Under the pieces are notes generated by a model that was not told the DNA's origin, searched no databases, and was given only the letters and a program-made list of their open reading frames with translations. Made by a program: the position numbers and the translations under genes. Of a stretch of 60,000 nt of DNA, positions 31,604 through 42,500 are shown piece by piece. The stretch is from Adiantum capillus-veneris (Eukaryota > Streptophyta > Polypodiopsida > Polypodiales > Pteridaceae). The stretch lies in NCBI GenBank assembly GCA_014529385.2, contig CM043960.1, forward strand, positions 117,810,043 to 117,870,042, given 5' to 3'. Numbering within the stretch: the first letter of the stretch is position 1; the number at the start of each line of letters is the position of its first letter.

Positions 31604-32288
31604 TGTGTCATAACAGAGAGTAGTACTACTTAGTCTACAAAATGAAAGGTAAGTTAATTTTGCACCACTAGCTATATTCAAGAGTATGGCTTTGTTTAAT
31701 TACTTCAAATACTTTTCAAATATGTGGTTGAGTCCTCGTATCATTTGAAGTCTAAAAGATTTGGTTTTTGCTTGTGCTAGAAGTTTATATGGAGTTGATG
31801 TTTTTTTAAACCAATAAATAACGCAAGAATCATTAATTCAGATAAGTCATTTAGCCTAACTATACCATTAGAAAATGCCCATCAGTTGTAAGAAATGATG
31901 GCAATGGGCTCAAGGTGGATTGAAGGTGAAGGCAGCCATAGCTCAAAAAGTTAGAGGGAGAAGAATACACACCTTTTAAAAACTAGACTCAATACACAAA
32001 AAGCTAGTAATACTTTTAGCATAGTGTATGTATAGCATAGTGTTGGGCTTTATTTATACACAAAGCTGGAGTGGCTATCCGGATGATAACTCTCCATGTG
32101 GCCCTTCTTAGAAGCTTACATCTTATAGGACAAATGCCAATAGCAAATAGTATGCACATATAGAGGTGTTTCCCACAGTAGCTGAGGAAGGACATGCCTA
32201 TCTCAACATCAACATCATATAGTCCAGATCAATCAATTTTTAGATTTGGCTTCTAAGGTTGTAGTTTGATTGGCAAGTAAAGACTACA
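31604..32288 (-). repeat. LTR-like block (TG...CA, TATA, flanking tracts), minus strand
   Basis: Read on the minus strand it starts TGTAGTCTTTAC right after AAAAAGGGGA, a polypurine-like run. It holds TATAAATAAAGCC near 32050-32062 and ends ATGACACA, followed by GTTGGCACCAACCG, which could hold a primer site (TGGCACCAACC). It lies just downstream of the gypsy integrase relic and just upstream of the coiled-coil frames, so it could be the 3' LTR of one or the 5' LTR of the other. No second copy was found. Confidence 0.4.
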
Positions 32289-32599
32289 TCCCCTTTTTGA
32301 GTTTCTTGAATATTCAACTTACTATCACGCCAAAAATTCCTCCTTTGTTGCACTACCTCTTGTTCCAACATTTCTCTTTGTCTAGTCTCGTCCCGGGACG
32401 GTCACTTTTTAGAATGTGTATGCTATCACGTGAGTTAACCGGAGAGGATTATTAAAAGACCAAAATGTATAAAAATGTATACTTTTATGTACACATTAGA
32501 GGGGGGTGGCGGTTTTTTAAATAGGCTCACAGTGTAAGTATAGTATGTATATTAGGGTATTATTAATTACCTCTTGAATCGCACATGATATAGGGATCT
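32289..32599. other. Non-coding gap between LTR-like block and gypsy integrase relic
   Basis: About 310 bases with the polypurine candidate at its left edge and no supported gene. Confidence 0.4.
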
Positions 32600-32907
32600 T
32601 TTGATAAGTGACTGCCCTGGGAGTCTCGTCCAGCTTTTAGTAAATACTTCAGTCTTTTCTTCAAATTGGTGTTATAATCTAGACCATGCTCCGTAGCTAC
32701 TCTTAAGCTCTGAACTATGAATTCTAATGGAACTACTACCTATGTTCCATAGATTATTGTGAATGGTGTCACTCTAGTAGTGCTTTTGTAGGTTGTTTTG
32801 TATGCCCAAAGACGAGTCTAAAGCTTGAAATCCTAGTTATGAGGCTTCTTCTGGATAAATTTTTTAAAATTTTCTTTATGGCCTTATTACTACTTTCATT
32901 TCATGTG

Positions 32908-33300
32908 CACATGGCTCTGTGTGCCATGTGAACATGCTTCATCAACTCCCAGATCCAATTATGTACAGATCTCTAGATAGGAGACTCTAGAATTCTCAAA
33001 GAATTAGTAGCGGCAATTTTGTGAGCCTGCTTGCAAGACCTACATGTCTAAACAAGCTTGTTAGTTTAGGTTTTCCAATTTTTGAACCCTCTTGCTAAAT
33101 GGTCTTGTACACAAGTTTTGACAAATGTTATTACACTTTGGTGGGCATTTGATATGACATGCATGTAGGTATAGGCTAGAGGAACATGTTGGTTTATCTC
33201 TTTTGTCAAATGGTTCACATATCAGTGATTTATTGCCTAAAAACTTCCATGTGCACGCATTTGCACATTTTTCCAGCCTGGCATACTTTTCCATTTTTTT
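32908..33300. repeat. Integrase-region duplication, copy 1
   Basis: It matches 33660-34370 without the 340-base insertion there. Shared landmarks are TCTCTAGATAGGAG, TTTTGTGAGCCT, GACATGCATGTAG and GTCAAATGGTTCACATATCA. Confidence 0.65.
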
Positions 33301-33659
33301 GTGGATTTTAGGGCACTCAAGAAAAAAATGCAAAATTCTACAAGTCAATACCTTTGGAGCATCTACAAGAGGCCCAAAGAGTTTTCAAAATGGACTTGAA
33401 GAGTTTTCACCAAAAGGGTGCACTTCCAAGGATCAGTCTAAAAGAAGAACCACTAGAGATCATTGTTCCAATCATATTCATCAAGTTCAAGCATATTTAA
33501 TTGCTCCAATTTTAGTTTGGTTGCTTTGATTTCAATATGGAAATAAGAAGGAAAAGCAACATTTTCTCAAATTCAAGGATCAAGGGACAAATGAAGCTCC
33601 TTGGGTGGACAATGAATTTTTCATCGACTATTCGTACCTCACAATAAGCAGAAGATTTC

Positions 33660-34370
33660 ATGTGAACATGGCTCTTTGTGGTGCCACATGGTTATGCTTT
33701 GTCGAGTCCAAGATCCAATTATATTGTGGTGTGTGGTCGAACTTCTTGGTGTGAACCATGTTGTGTGTGCCAAGAATTGAATTGTAGTTTCCTTTATCAA
33801 TTTAAATAGGTGCTTGCTCTTGGGCAAGGCAGTTGGTTTGACCTCTTGTCTAGTAGTGAGTATACTACATTGGTGAAGGAGACGGGCATTATAATGTTCT
33901 TGGGGTAGTTTTCTTTGATTTCTTGAACTTTGGCACAGGATAGATGCTTCTTATGCTCTTTTGCGCCCTCAATTGGGTTGTGGAGGAAGCCCACTAGTTG
34001 GGGAGTTTGAGTGCCAATACAAGCACATGGAAGAATCCAAGATGTTAGGCCATAGACCACAATATACATATCTCTAGATAGGAGTTTCTAGAATCCTAGG
34101 AGGATTAGTACCTGGAAATTTTGTGAGCCTACTCGCAAGACCTGTCCATGAGATTATGTTTTCTAGTTTTAGAACCCTCTTGCATAAATGGTTTGTACAA
34201 ACATTTTGACAAATGTTCTTACACTCCGATGGGCATCTGTTGACATGACATGCATGTAGATGTAGGCTAGAGGGATGTGTTGGTCCAGTTGTTTTGTCAA
34301 ATGGTTCACATATCAATAAGTTAACGCTTAAAAACTCTCATGTGTGCGTATTTTTACGTTTTCACGACAT
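33660..34370. repeat. Integrase-region duplication, copy 2 (with insertion)
   Basis: Same landmarks as copy 1, split at AAGATCCAATTATA / TATACATATCTCTAG by the MITE-like segment. Confidence 0.65.
33720..34066. mobile_element. MITE-like insertion with terminal inverted repeats
   Basis: A segment of about 340 bases starts TTGTGGTGTGTGGTCGAAC (33724) and ends in the inverse of TTGTGGTCTATGGCCTAAC (34062). These agree at 15 of the first 19 bases, with weaker pairing to about 38. TATA flanks both sides (33720-33723 and 34063-34066). The undisrupted sister at ~32955 reads CCAATTATGTACAGATCTC, so the segment is absent there. The length, inverted ends and duplicated TATA suit a small DNA transposon. 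I cannot assign a superfamily. Confidence 0.6.
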
Positions 34371-35130
34371 GGCATTATTTTTTGGACTTGGACTTAAAAC
34401 TCAGTATTAAAAAACACTTCAGCTAGTGTTGTTTCCATTAGTTGAGAGTGCTAGCAGACCAGCCTAGCATTTTTTCCTACAATGATACCCTAGCATTTTT
34501 GCTCCACACCATAGCAATCAGCCCAGCAGCTAGTGTTTTGGCCCCATTTCCTTTCTAGAAAAGCATCACATTTGCTAACACTAGATCCTTGCTTCGTCTC
34601 AAACCTTTCAACATCCCATTGAGCCTCTTCTTAGCCATTCCCTTGCCTCATCAAGTGCTCCCATCCATGTCCATCATTTGCTCCATCATTAGCTACATTT
34701 TGATTGGAAAATATTTTAGTCAAAATTTGAATAGTTGCATTGATAGAATGACTTTCCTCATTTGAAACTAATTTGACAAGGCATACCAACAAATGGTGTG
34801 CTCATAAATGAAGCAAGATGTGGATTTTTCTATGTTATTTAGGAGTGCCTTGGCTTCCACCCCCTTGCTCACATAGCGCGTTTTCATGACTATGTACTTG
34901 TTCTTTCCGGGTGTTACCTTCTTCAAAGGTCTCATGAAGTTTGACCCCCCCTTCACAAATACTTCTAAGGGCTAAACGGTGGTTAACAATGTCATATTTG
35001 TTGCAATGGGCCTATCCATTTTCCAGCAAATATCATGGGTTTTGCAAAAAGTTAAAACATCTACCATCATGCTTTTCCACCATAGTTCAGCTAGTAAGAT
35101 TTTATTATGAGTGATTATAGTGGAGAATAT

Positions 35131-36660
35131 CCTCCAAAATTTCCAGTATGAGCTTCACACGGTCTAGCTTAAATTGGTACACATCTTAACACCCTATCTA
35201 TTCCCAATCTATCAAGGTCCTCCAATTATTGTGCATTCAAGACTTTTGAGTATGAGTGATGTTTTAGTAGATTGAGACCAGTTTTTTGATAGACTCGCTT
35301 GTTGTAAGACATCATAAATCTCTTGTCATTCAAGATTTGGTTGGTCAACAATTGTAGTCTAAAGTAATTCAACCTCTACTGGTTCATCCCTCGGCTATGT
35401 GGATGGGATTCCTTCACTCTGTAGAAAACTAGCGCCATAATGGGTTTTTCTAGGCTTATGAAAATCTCTTCAACTTAAAATCCAGTAGAAACATCATCCA
35501 TCTGATTAGTCTTCCTTGGATGACTACTTTGTTGATAAGATATAATAGGGTCTGATGTCCCACATAAAAATGAAATAACTTTCCTAGAAAATCATGTGTG
35601 ACCTTAGTCCTGCATTGAGAAGACCATTCCCAAGGCTTCCTTCTTTGTGGTCAAGTATTTGTGCCCTACCTTATTGAACCTTCAGCTTGCAAAATACACT
35701 AGATAATCCATTCTGCCTCTAGGTTGTGCTAATATGGCACCCATCACTAGTCCAAATGCATCAACATGTACATGCAAAATTACTTCTCACTTGGGTTGGT
35801 AAAGTATTGGTTTTTTGCTAATATCTTAATTCAATGGTTGAAATGTTGTTTCACATTCAAGGGACCAGACATACTCAAGGTCTTTCTAGGCTTCTTCATA
35901 TAATGTGTAATGCCTTCTCTAAAAACATATAAACCAAATCTTTTACATAAATGAACATATCCCAAAAAAAAGCTGAGTTCGCACACATTGGAAGGTCCTA
36001 TAACCTATTGGACGCTTTTGATTTTGTCTTCAAGCATTTCAATGTCATTTTTGGAAACTTATACATGGCCTAATAGTTGTCCCTTCCATACCATGAATAC
36101 AGATTTGAAAGGGTTCATGCATATTCTCTTTCCTCTACATTTTTCAAAAGCCATTTCCAAAAATAGAATATGCATTTCCTCTGTCAAGAATATAGTGAAA
36201 TCGTCCACAAATATGGTCAAGAACTCATGGAAAAAATCATTGCAAATATCCATCATACACCTATGAAATGTAGTTGGAGCATTACATAGTCCAAATTACA
36301 TGACTAAATACATGAAATATCCCCATTCAATGATAAAGATTGCCTTGGATTTGTCTTTTGGAGTTATTTTTAACTAATTAAAGCCATTGTACCCATTTAG
36401 AAACCTATACGTTTCCTGCTCTGCAATCTCATACAAAATCATGTTAGTGAATGGTAGAGGGAAAAGATCCTTAATATTTTGGGCATTCAAATTCCTATAA
36501 TCTACATAGACTTAAAGTTTATTGTTCTAGGCTTTGGTACCACCACAATAAGAAACAACCACTTACTACTTGCACTTCTATGACAAATCAAGTTTTCAGA
36601 AGGTTATCAATTTCTTCTTTTACCTTCTTTGTGTAATCGGGATTCATTATTTCTCCGAAG
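35131..36660 (-). pseudogene. Ty3/gypsy reverse transcriptase and RNase H relic
   Basis: At 36256-36059 the minus strand reads FLTIFVDDFTIF, the RT active-site FVDD, then MNPFKSVFMVWKGQLLGH, the end of the palm. Downstream (around 35800-35600) come VILHVHVDAFGLVMGAILAQP and VYFASWRFNKVGHKYLTTKK, the RNase H region. Many stops and shifts interrupt it. This is pol of the same minus-strand element as the integrase relic. Confidence 0.75.
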
Positions 36661-37799
36661 TGTGACTAGTTGAGTACCAGGTTTCAATGGTATTCAATGT
36701 TGACATACCTCTAGATTAGTACTCCTTTAAAATCAATGTGTTCCATGAAAAACAATCTCTATATTTCTGGAAAATAGATCTCGCTCTTTCCTTGATTGCT
36801 GGTTTCAGATGTTAACCTTAATGATCTTTGGATTTACTTTGATTCCCAACTTCCACTCTTCAACTTATTGGTCATCATGTAGACATTCCTTCTCCCTTCC
36901 TTCTGGGCAATGAATTTTCCTTATGCTAGCTTCATATTCATTGTGCAGAGAGTTTGAACTAGTTGGTACAGGATCTCCCCTTTGGTGACTATGCTTTCAG
37001 GCTTCTGAATCATTATTTGAACTAATCATTCCTAGTGCCTGATTCATTGTTTTGAGCTAGCCATTCCTAGTGCTTGATGCATTGCTTCTTCTGAAGCTCT
37101 ACCGCTAGTTCATCATTGTAAAAATTTATGGATATTGTTGTTTTGTTCTTGAACCCTCTTCTGATCCAAAAGGACTATGTGCATCTCCATCTCTACTACT
37201 AGAGAGATTATGACACCAAAGCTCCTAGAGATCACTCTCACTAGTACTGGTTTAGCCATCTTTACTTCGACCACTTCAACCTTTATATTTTTCGGACCAT
37301 ACTTCCCATAGGTGTAACAATTGAAATCTCTTCTGTTGAAATCCCTTCTCCTTTGTCTCTGCTAGAGAAATTTTGATATCTTCCCCTTCTAGCTGTTGCA
37401 GTGGTAGGCTCTCCATTCTCTTGATTCTCCACAAACTTCTCTTCCTTAATAGGTTCTAGATTGGTAAATGCAATCACTGATACATCTTTCCCTTGTTTAA
37501 AATGATCTATTTTGATTTCGTAATTGTTCAGATTTGACCATAGCTTAAGCAATAAGTACTCTAGACACACTCATAAGTGTAGATTTGATTAGACTTACAT
37601 CAAAAAATCAGGTCTCCACCTTTCTTAAGGATGGTATGGCTCTCAAAATTTCAAAGATCTGCTTGGGAAATTCTTCAATCTTCTTAATCTAAGCCCATTT
37701 CTTCTTTGTTTTCAGCTATTCTTCATCTTCAAAACTCGTAGTTCCTGATGAACTAGAGCTAGATGATGTTTCTTATGAAGAACTCTCACTGAAACCGGA
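36661..37799 (-). pseudogene. Gag-pol linker region of the gypsy relic
   Basis: The region holds only scraps of frame, such as 37570-37283 with GRYQNFSSRDKGEGISTEE, a basic spacer. A protease is expected here from gene order but I could not point to its active site. Confidence 0.4.
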
Positions 37800-38400
37800 A
37801 CTAGATTTGACTCTTTGGCTCTTTTCTTCTTTGCTTATTGTTTTAGTTTCAATGCTCTCTAAACCAAGTCATTGAACTTCTTTGTTGGATTTGGCACCTC
37901 CTACTACTTAGCTCCTTACTTCTGAAGCTGCTCAAAAACCATGCTCTCATTCTCTATTTCTGAAGGTGGTTCATACATTTGAGTCATAAGCTCCTTGATT
38001 TTCTCTAGATAGCTTCTTATTGATAATTTTTCTTATTGTGTTTTTTCTAGATCACATAGGATGTCCTCATCCCCTCTATTCTCACTATATTTGAGAATGA
38101 AGGCTTTCTTCAATTTAGAGTAAGTTTTCAGTTTACTCATTGGGTGGTGGTAGTACCATTTTCTAGTTATATCCTTTAGATTTTGGGAAAAATACTTTAC
38201 CCAATCTCGTGCTTTGATATACTTGACTTCAGTATATTACTCAAAGACTTGAATGTGCACATTGAGATTATTCTTTCTACTTTCTTTGCAAGTTGAAAAA
38301 TCAATTCTCAAATCATTGGCCTTCTCTCTCCACCTAGGTTTGACAAATAGATAGTGCTTGTCTCTAAAACTGTCTAACATTCCTTTCCTCTTCAAGGATT
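37800..38400 (-). pseudogene. Ty3/gypsy gag relic
   Basis: On the minus strand around 38240-38100, VKYIKARDWVKYFSQNL, ITRKWYYHHPM and YSKLKKAFILKYSENR fit the capsid core (W-Y, then L-x-x-x-F). Further on, SIRSYLEKIKELMTQMYEPP fits the following helix. Stops are present. It fixes the relic's direction and 5' side. Confidence 0.65.
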
Positions 38401-39154
38401 CTTCATTTGTTCATAATGAGAGCATTGTTGAATTTCATCAAATTACTGATCTCACCTTTCAGGAAGAGTACTAATATAATTTACCTCTTCATCAAATGCT
38501 CTAGTGGTTCTTCGCCCTCTTGTTGGATGTTGTACTTGCATCATGTGCTTGTTGCCCTTCAAGAGCAAGGCCGCAATTCAAGAGCAAGGCCGCAGTGTCT
38601 ACTGGAGGATTCAACTGATGGTTATCCTCTCATGACCAGCCAAGCTTGGGTCATAACCGAACTGCTACATCCAAGTTTATTAAGAGGGACTCCTATGGTT
38701 TGGTGAACAGATAATTACAGTGCTCCTATGTAGAGAGCTCGCTCGTAAGAGAGGCATACGATGCCTAGAATCCCGCATATATTTTACAATAAGGTTTTCT
38801 CTCTTTAGGGATCCAAGGATGTTTACGAGGATGTAAACTTTGCTTCAGAGGGAGGCAATGTCATGTCATCTATAGCATTGAGACCATGGTCCATGAAAGG
38901 CATGCACAGATAGTTGCGCAAGGCGAGTCCACATGGGATTTCAAGAGGCCACGGTTGGCTAGAGGGGTGTATAGCCCTACACACCAAGGCTTGGGTCATG
39001 ATCAGACGGCCAAGTGTTAACAATCACATTCGAGTCCATTAAGAGGGACCCCTATGGTTGGGTGGACAATCACATCCCAGTCTTAATAGATTGGGATGTG
39101 AAAGATCACATCCGAGTCTAATAGGAGGGACCCCTATGGTTGGGTTAGAGCATA
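38401..39154. repeat. Degenerate repeats: 19-bp doublet and GAGGGACCCCTATGG units
   Basis: TTCAAGAGCAAGGCCGCA occurs twice in a row at about 38558-38596. The phrase CA(T)CC(A/G)AGT-TA-AGAGGGAC(T/C)CCTATGGTT occurs near 38670-38702, 39030-39060 and 39108-39140. The arrangement looks like remnants of a tandem or LTR-derived repeat. No gene. Confidence 0.5.
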
Positions 39155-40080
39155 CAACGCTTTGGATTTTACTTATGTTACAGTGGATCACCTAAAGCAT
39201 TTAAGGCTATGCTTTGAAAAATATAGGAAATCAAGATTATCCTTGAATCCTGCAAAATGTGCATTTTTCTAAGAAGAGAAACATTTTGTTGGGACACATG
39301 ATCAATGAGGAAGGCTTTGCAATTCATCCAAGGAAAGTAGAAGTCATTTTGAAATCTTTACCTCCAAACACAATGAAGCAGTTGATGAGGTTCATTGGTC
39401 AAGTACAGCGGCATAGTATGTTTCTAAGTAACCTAGCCTATATATGTTTACCATTGACACAATTAACCAAAAAAATTATGGAATTTGCTTAGAAAAGAAG
39501 AACATGCAATTGCATTTGAACTTCTCAAGAAAATGCTATTTTGTGCACCTGTCCTGATACCACCAAATTGGGATTTATTAATCCATATGTTTGTTGATAC
39601 ACCCCATACAACAATTGGAGCGGTTCTAATGCAAGAAGAACCAAAAAGCTAGTTTAACTATGTTAGTAGAGTGTGGACACCTTGCAGAGAAGAGTTACAC
39701 AATTATTGGAAGAATGTTTTTGGGGATGATTTTTGGATTACAAAAATTCATACTTTATAAATTTCAACTAAAGTGGTGATTCATGTAAATCATCGAGCTT
39801 TAATCTATTTGTTCCACAAACCTAATCTTTCAAAAGAATCACTCTGAAAAATTCAAAACATGGAGAGAGATGAATGATTATATGATGTGGGTGAGCGAAT
39901 GGACTTGCTTTCACTTGATCATTCAAAATCATGGTCAAAGAACAATATCTTACTCTCAATGGGTTCAAGCATACAAAGAGTTGGAATGTTAAGTAAGAGA
40001 GATGTCAAAGGAGTTGATGTGGATGGGTGGTATCTCTCCACACATGATGTAGAAGCTTTAAAATCAGAAGTATGAAAACA
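39155..40080 (+). pseudogene. Plus-strand Ty3/gypsy RT-RNase H fragment
   Basis: From 39180, VDHLKHLRLCFEKYRKS, LSLNPAKCAFF and LLGHMINEEGFAIHPRKVE match the palm-to-thumb end of a gypsy RT. FVDTPHTTIGAVLMQEEP (around 39590-39640) and VIHVNHRALIYLFHKPNLSKE (39780-39840) match RNase H. Stops interrupt. It runs opposite to the relic at 32.6-38.4 kb and belongs to a different insertion. Confidence 0.65.
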
Positions 40081-40640
40081 AGGAGCGGGATCGGGCAAAG
40101 CTAAAGAAGAAACTTGTTTAGTTGGTAAGTAACCTTATCAAACTTTTGCAAAAACATGGAATAGCGAAGAGAAGTATGAAGATCTGAAGGCGGAACATGA
40201 GATACTAAAGAATGGGGTAAAATCAAAGAATTATTATGGCAAAAATGCGGACTTGAAGAACCCCATGGGAGATCAAGAGCAAGAAAATGTGTTGATTCCT
40301 TTATAATAATCTAAAAATATTAATGCAAGTTGCAAAAGATCACACGTTTAAAGATAAAACTGCAAAAGGAGAACCAAAGAGACAACCATCAAATGCAATA
40401 GCAAAAAATTCTCAGTGAACAAGATGAAGCAAGTAAAAAAAAGGATTCAAGAGATAAAGACAACAACAAAGATGCAAAAATGGCTGGATTGTATTAGATT
40501 TTAGGGAAGCCATCATGGAAGTTACCAAAGCCTGGTATAGTCATGCTAGACTTAATCGAAAAAGGTTTTCAAACTAAATTTTGAAAGTGATAAAATATGC
40601 AATGTTGGTATATGGAACCTTGCATTTAAGTTCGATAGCA
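40081..40640 (+). pseudogene. Low-complexity coding scrap after the gypsy fragment
   Basis: Glu/Lys-rich pieces such as KYEDLKAEHEILKNG are readable on the plus strand between stops. They resemble coiled-coil spacer of an element rather than a host gene. Confidence 0.3.
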
Positions 40641-40664
40641 TTGTGACTTATATCATTATTGTCC

Positions 40665-41041
40665 CCAAAGAGTTGATTTAACGGTAAGGCTCTGGCCTCT
40701 CAACCTACGGGTTGTGGGTTCAAATCCGCTGATGGATCACACTCTAGGGGGACACCTTATGCTCACTTGGTGTTCGTGTTGCTAGGGCTCTTGCCCTTGG
40801 ACACTTGAGTGCATCCTCCTCTTGGAGTGGGTCGCCCGAGGAGGAGGTTCCTAGCTGGTTGCTTTGAGTTTCTCTCCGTCGTTCCTAGCACGTAGAGCAT
40901 CAATTAGGTAGCCATGGTGATGCCTACACGTGGCTCTTGCCCGATGGTACGCAGCTATTGCCCGACCATGTAACATGGCTAATATTCGGAAGGGATAAGC
41001 ACCTCTCCCTGTGGACCTATGGTATGTCGAGGAAAAAAAAA
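40665..41041 (+). mobile_element. tRNA-derived SINE with target duplications
   Basis: The 377-base unit has a tRNA-like head with a pol III B box GGTTCAAATCC (40717-40727) and an A-box-like GGTAAGGCTCTGG (40683-40695) 22 bases before it. The body is non-coding and the tail is A-rich (GGAAAAAAAAA, 41031-41041). Imperfect flanking repeats bound it: CTTATATCATTATTGTCC (40647-40664) and CTTACATCGTTATTATTATCC (41042-41062). Such duplications and an A tail show LINE-aided retroposition. It lies 300 bases upstream of a gene promoter. Confidence 0.75.
40717..40727 (+). promoter_or_regulatory. Pol III B box of the SINE
   Basis: GGTTCAAATCC, one base from the GGTTCGAATCC-type consensus, in the tRNA-like head. 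Confidence 0.7.
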
Positions 41042-41328
41042 CTTACATCGTTATTATTATCCAATACCAAATTTTGACAGGTCAAGGGAAGTATATGTCC
41101 AGGACAAAGTTTTTGATAGGAAGAGCTTTTTGCAATCGAACTCTGTAAGGTGGTGATCCCTTTACTTTCTATTTCCATTTCTTAAGACTTTCAGGACACT
41201 AAATTGGTCCTTGGTGTATGAAATGGTAATGGCCCTTCCAATCAGGGTTGGGAGCGGTTTAGGGATCTCGAATTTGTTTCTTGGATGATGAATGAGCCAA
41301 TTCTATGCTTACGAGTGTATTCTCTCCT

Positions 41329-41335
41329 TATAAAT
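41329..41335 (+). promoter_or_regulatory. TATA box of the 41544 gene
   Basis: TATAAAT preceded by pyrimidines (TCTCTCCT) lies 215 bases upstream of the ATG, a good plant promoter configuration. Confidence 0.5.
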
Positions 41336-41494
41336 TGTCTGCAATCGCTATTCTAATGTTGACTTGAATACTATCGCCCACCATTTCACGTGAAAATCTT
41401 TTGCTCGAAAAGAGGTGTCCGTTTGAAGGCGAGCGCGCGCAAGCACACACAGGCGGAGGCGAGAGAGAGAAGGGGGGTGAGGGATGTAGCAGGC

Positions 41495-41496
41495 GT

Positions 41497-41544
<48 letters not shown>
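41495..41544 (+). repeat. (GT)13(GA)12 microsatellite ending at the start codon
   Basis: Thirteen GT units run directly into GA units; the last GA supplies the A of ATG at 41544. It would be 5' untranslated RNA. GA tracts bind plant BBR/BPC factors; a regulatory role here is inference. Confidence 0.9.
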
Positions 41545-42500
41545 TGGAGCAGCTGAATATGAACAGACCGCTAGATCGGAGCGTGGCCAACAACGTGTTG
41601 TATAGAGAGAATGCTATGTGGAATGGAAGGAACCTGGAGACACCCATAGAGCAAATGCAGATGATGTGGCTGCCTACATCTCTGCCCAGAGCCACTCGTT
41701 TCTCCCCTCCCCGCCTCTGCCTCACCGGCTCCTTCGTCAGCACGTCCCTCGACCCCTCCATCAGATTCCTCTACTCCTCCCTCCTCCAATCGCTCATCGA
41801 AAAGTTCCCCGTCTCTCTCAAGTCGCTCTGCTTCTCTGCCAGCCGCCTCTATTTCAACCGCCTCTCCGACTTTGACGAATTCGAAGACGAAGACGACATC
41901 GTCAACATCGAGGATGACCCTCGCTACTTACACACCTTGACCACATCATGTGTTGTCGCCTCGCTCTTCACCGCTCTGCAACGCTTCGTACACTTGTTCA
42001 ACATGTGGGTTCCACACCGCTTCGATCACTTTGTCCTTGTCGCAATCAGATCACCACAGTCCCAAGAGTTGGACAGGATCTTGTCAAATGATATCATGCC
42101 ATGGATCAGGCTTTTCAAACGACGGAAGAGCTACTTGCAGAGTTACATTGCTAAAGGACGAGCACAGCGCAAGGAAGATTTACGTTTCTGGAGGGATGAG
42201 GAACCCATTTCTTTATCACAGTTGTATGTGTACGGAAGGTTTCCAGAGCACCGCTGGCCGTTTGGTCTAAATGCCTCCCACGCCAATAACCTTGAATATT
42301 ATAGGGGACTGCAATATATTGTGAGCATGCTAGATGATTATCAAGAAGATTACGGTGTTGAACGGATCCTAAACGATCAGCTCCCCCTCCAGGATGTTGA
42401 AAGTTATGTTCCACCACCAAGCGGCCACCCACGGCCCGACGACGACATTGATATATTCATGGGCCATTGGGTTTGGAGACACCAATTTGATTTACAATGA
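41544..42500 (+). CDS. Unrecognised 318-residue protein, single exon
   Basis: The frame starts immediately after the GA tract and runs 318 codons without interruption. Base composition of 41680-42480 is GC-richer than its surroundings and codon use looks genic. Residues ~45-110 are Ser/Leu-rich with helices (RFLYSSLLQSLIEKFPVSL). Residues 111-125 are acidic (DEFEDEDDIVNIEDD). Residues ~130-260 are helical with Trp/Arg-rich parts (PWIRLFKRRKSYLQSYIAKG). The tail has a proline stretch and ends WVWRHQFDLQ. No signal peptide, clear membrane span or known domain is seen. It converges with the CAT gene. It could be a lineage-specific protein, the first exon of a longer gene, or an old captured sequence. 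I do not recognise it and assign no function. Confidence 0.55.

Larger units (their letters stand above)
32600..35130 (-). pseudogene. Ty3/gypsy integrase relic with internal duplication
   Basis: Around 35100-35020 the minus strand gives AHTGNFGGY, part of an H2C2 integrase finger. At 34956-34768, MRPLKKVTPGKNKY and RYVSKGVEAKALLNN match the start of the integrase core. At 32830-32660, TRLWAYKTTYKSTTRVTPF and VVPLEFIVQSLRVATEHGLD match its C-terminal end. Stops and frameshifts are frequent. The part between is duplicated: ICEPFDK-LHACH-CKNICQN-KRV-KLEN occurs at 33061-33250 and again at 34074-34316. The enzyme would insert element DNA into the genome; this copy is long dead. Confidence 0.7.

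Noticed and set aside
31589-31612. Plus-strand primer-binding site (TTGGTGCCAACTGTG)
   Set aside because: The sequence is partly self-complementary, so it reads as a primer site on either strand. No plus-strand LTR precedes it, and the minus-strand reading fits its neighbours better.
40683-40740. A possible tRNA gene
   Set aside because: The A and B boxes are present but no acceptor stem closes. The sequence continues into a 377-base unit with an A tail and target duplications, so it is a SINE head.
41348-41761. A 137-codon minus-strand frame over the 41544 gene
   Set aside because: It is the shadow of the GT/GA tract and of the gene on the other strand; it has histidine-threonine runs from the microsatellite.
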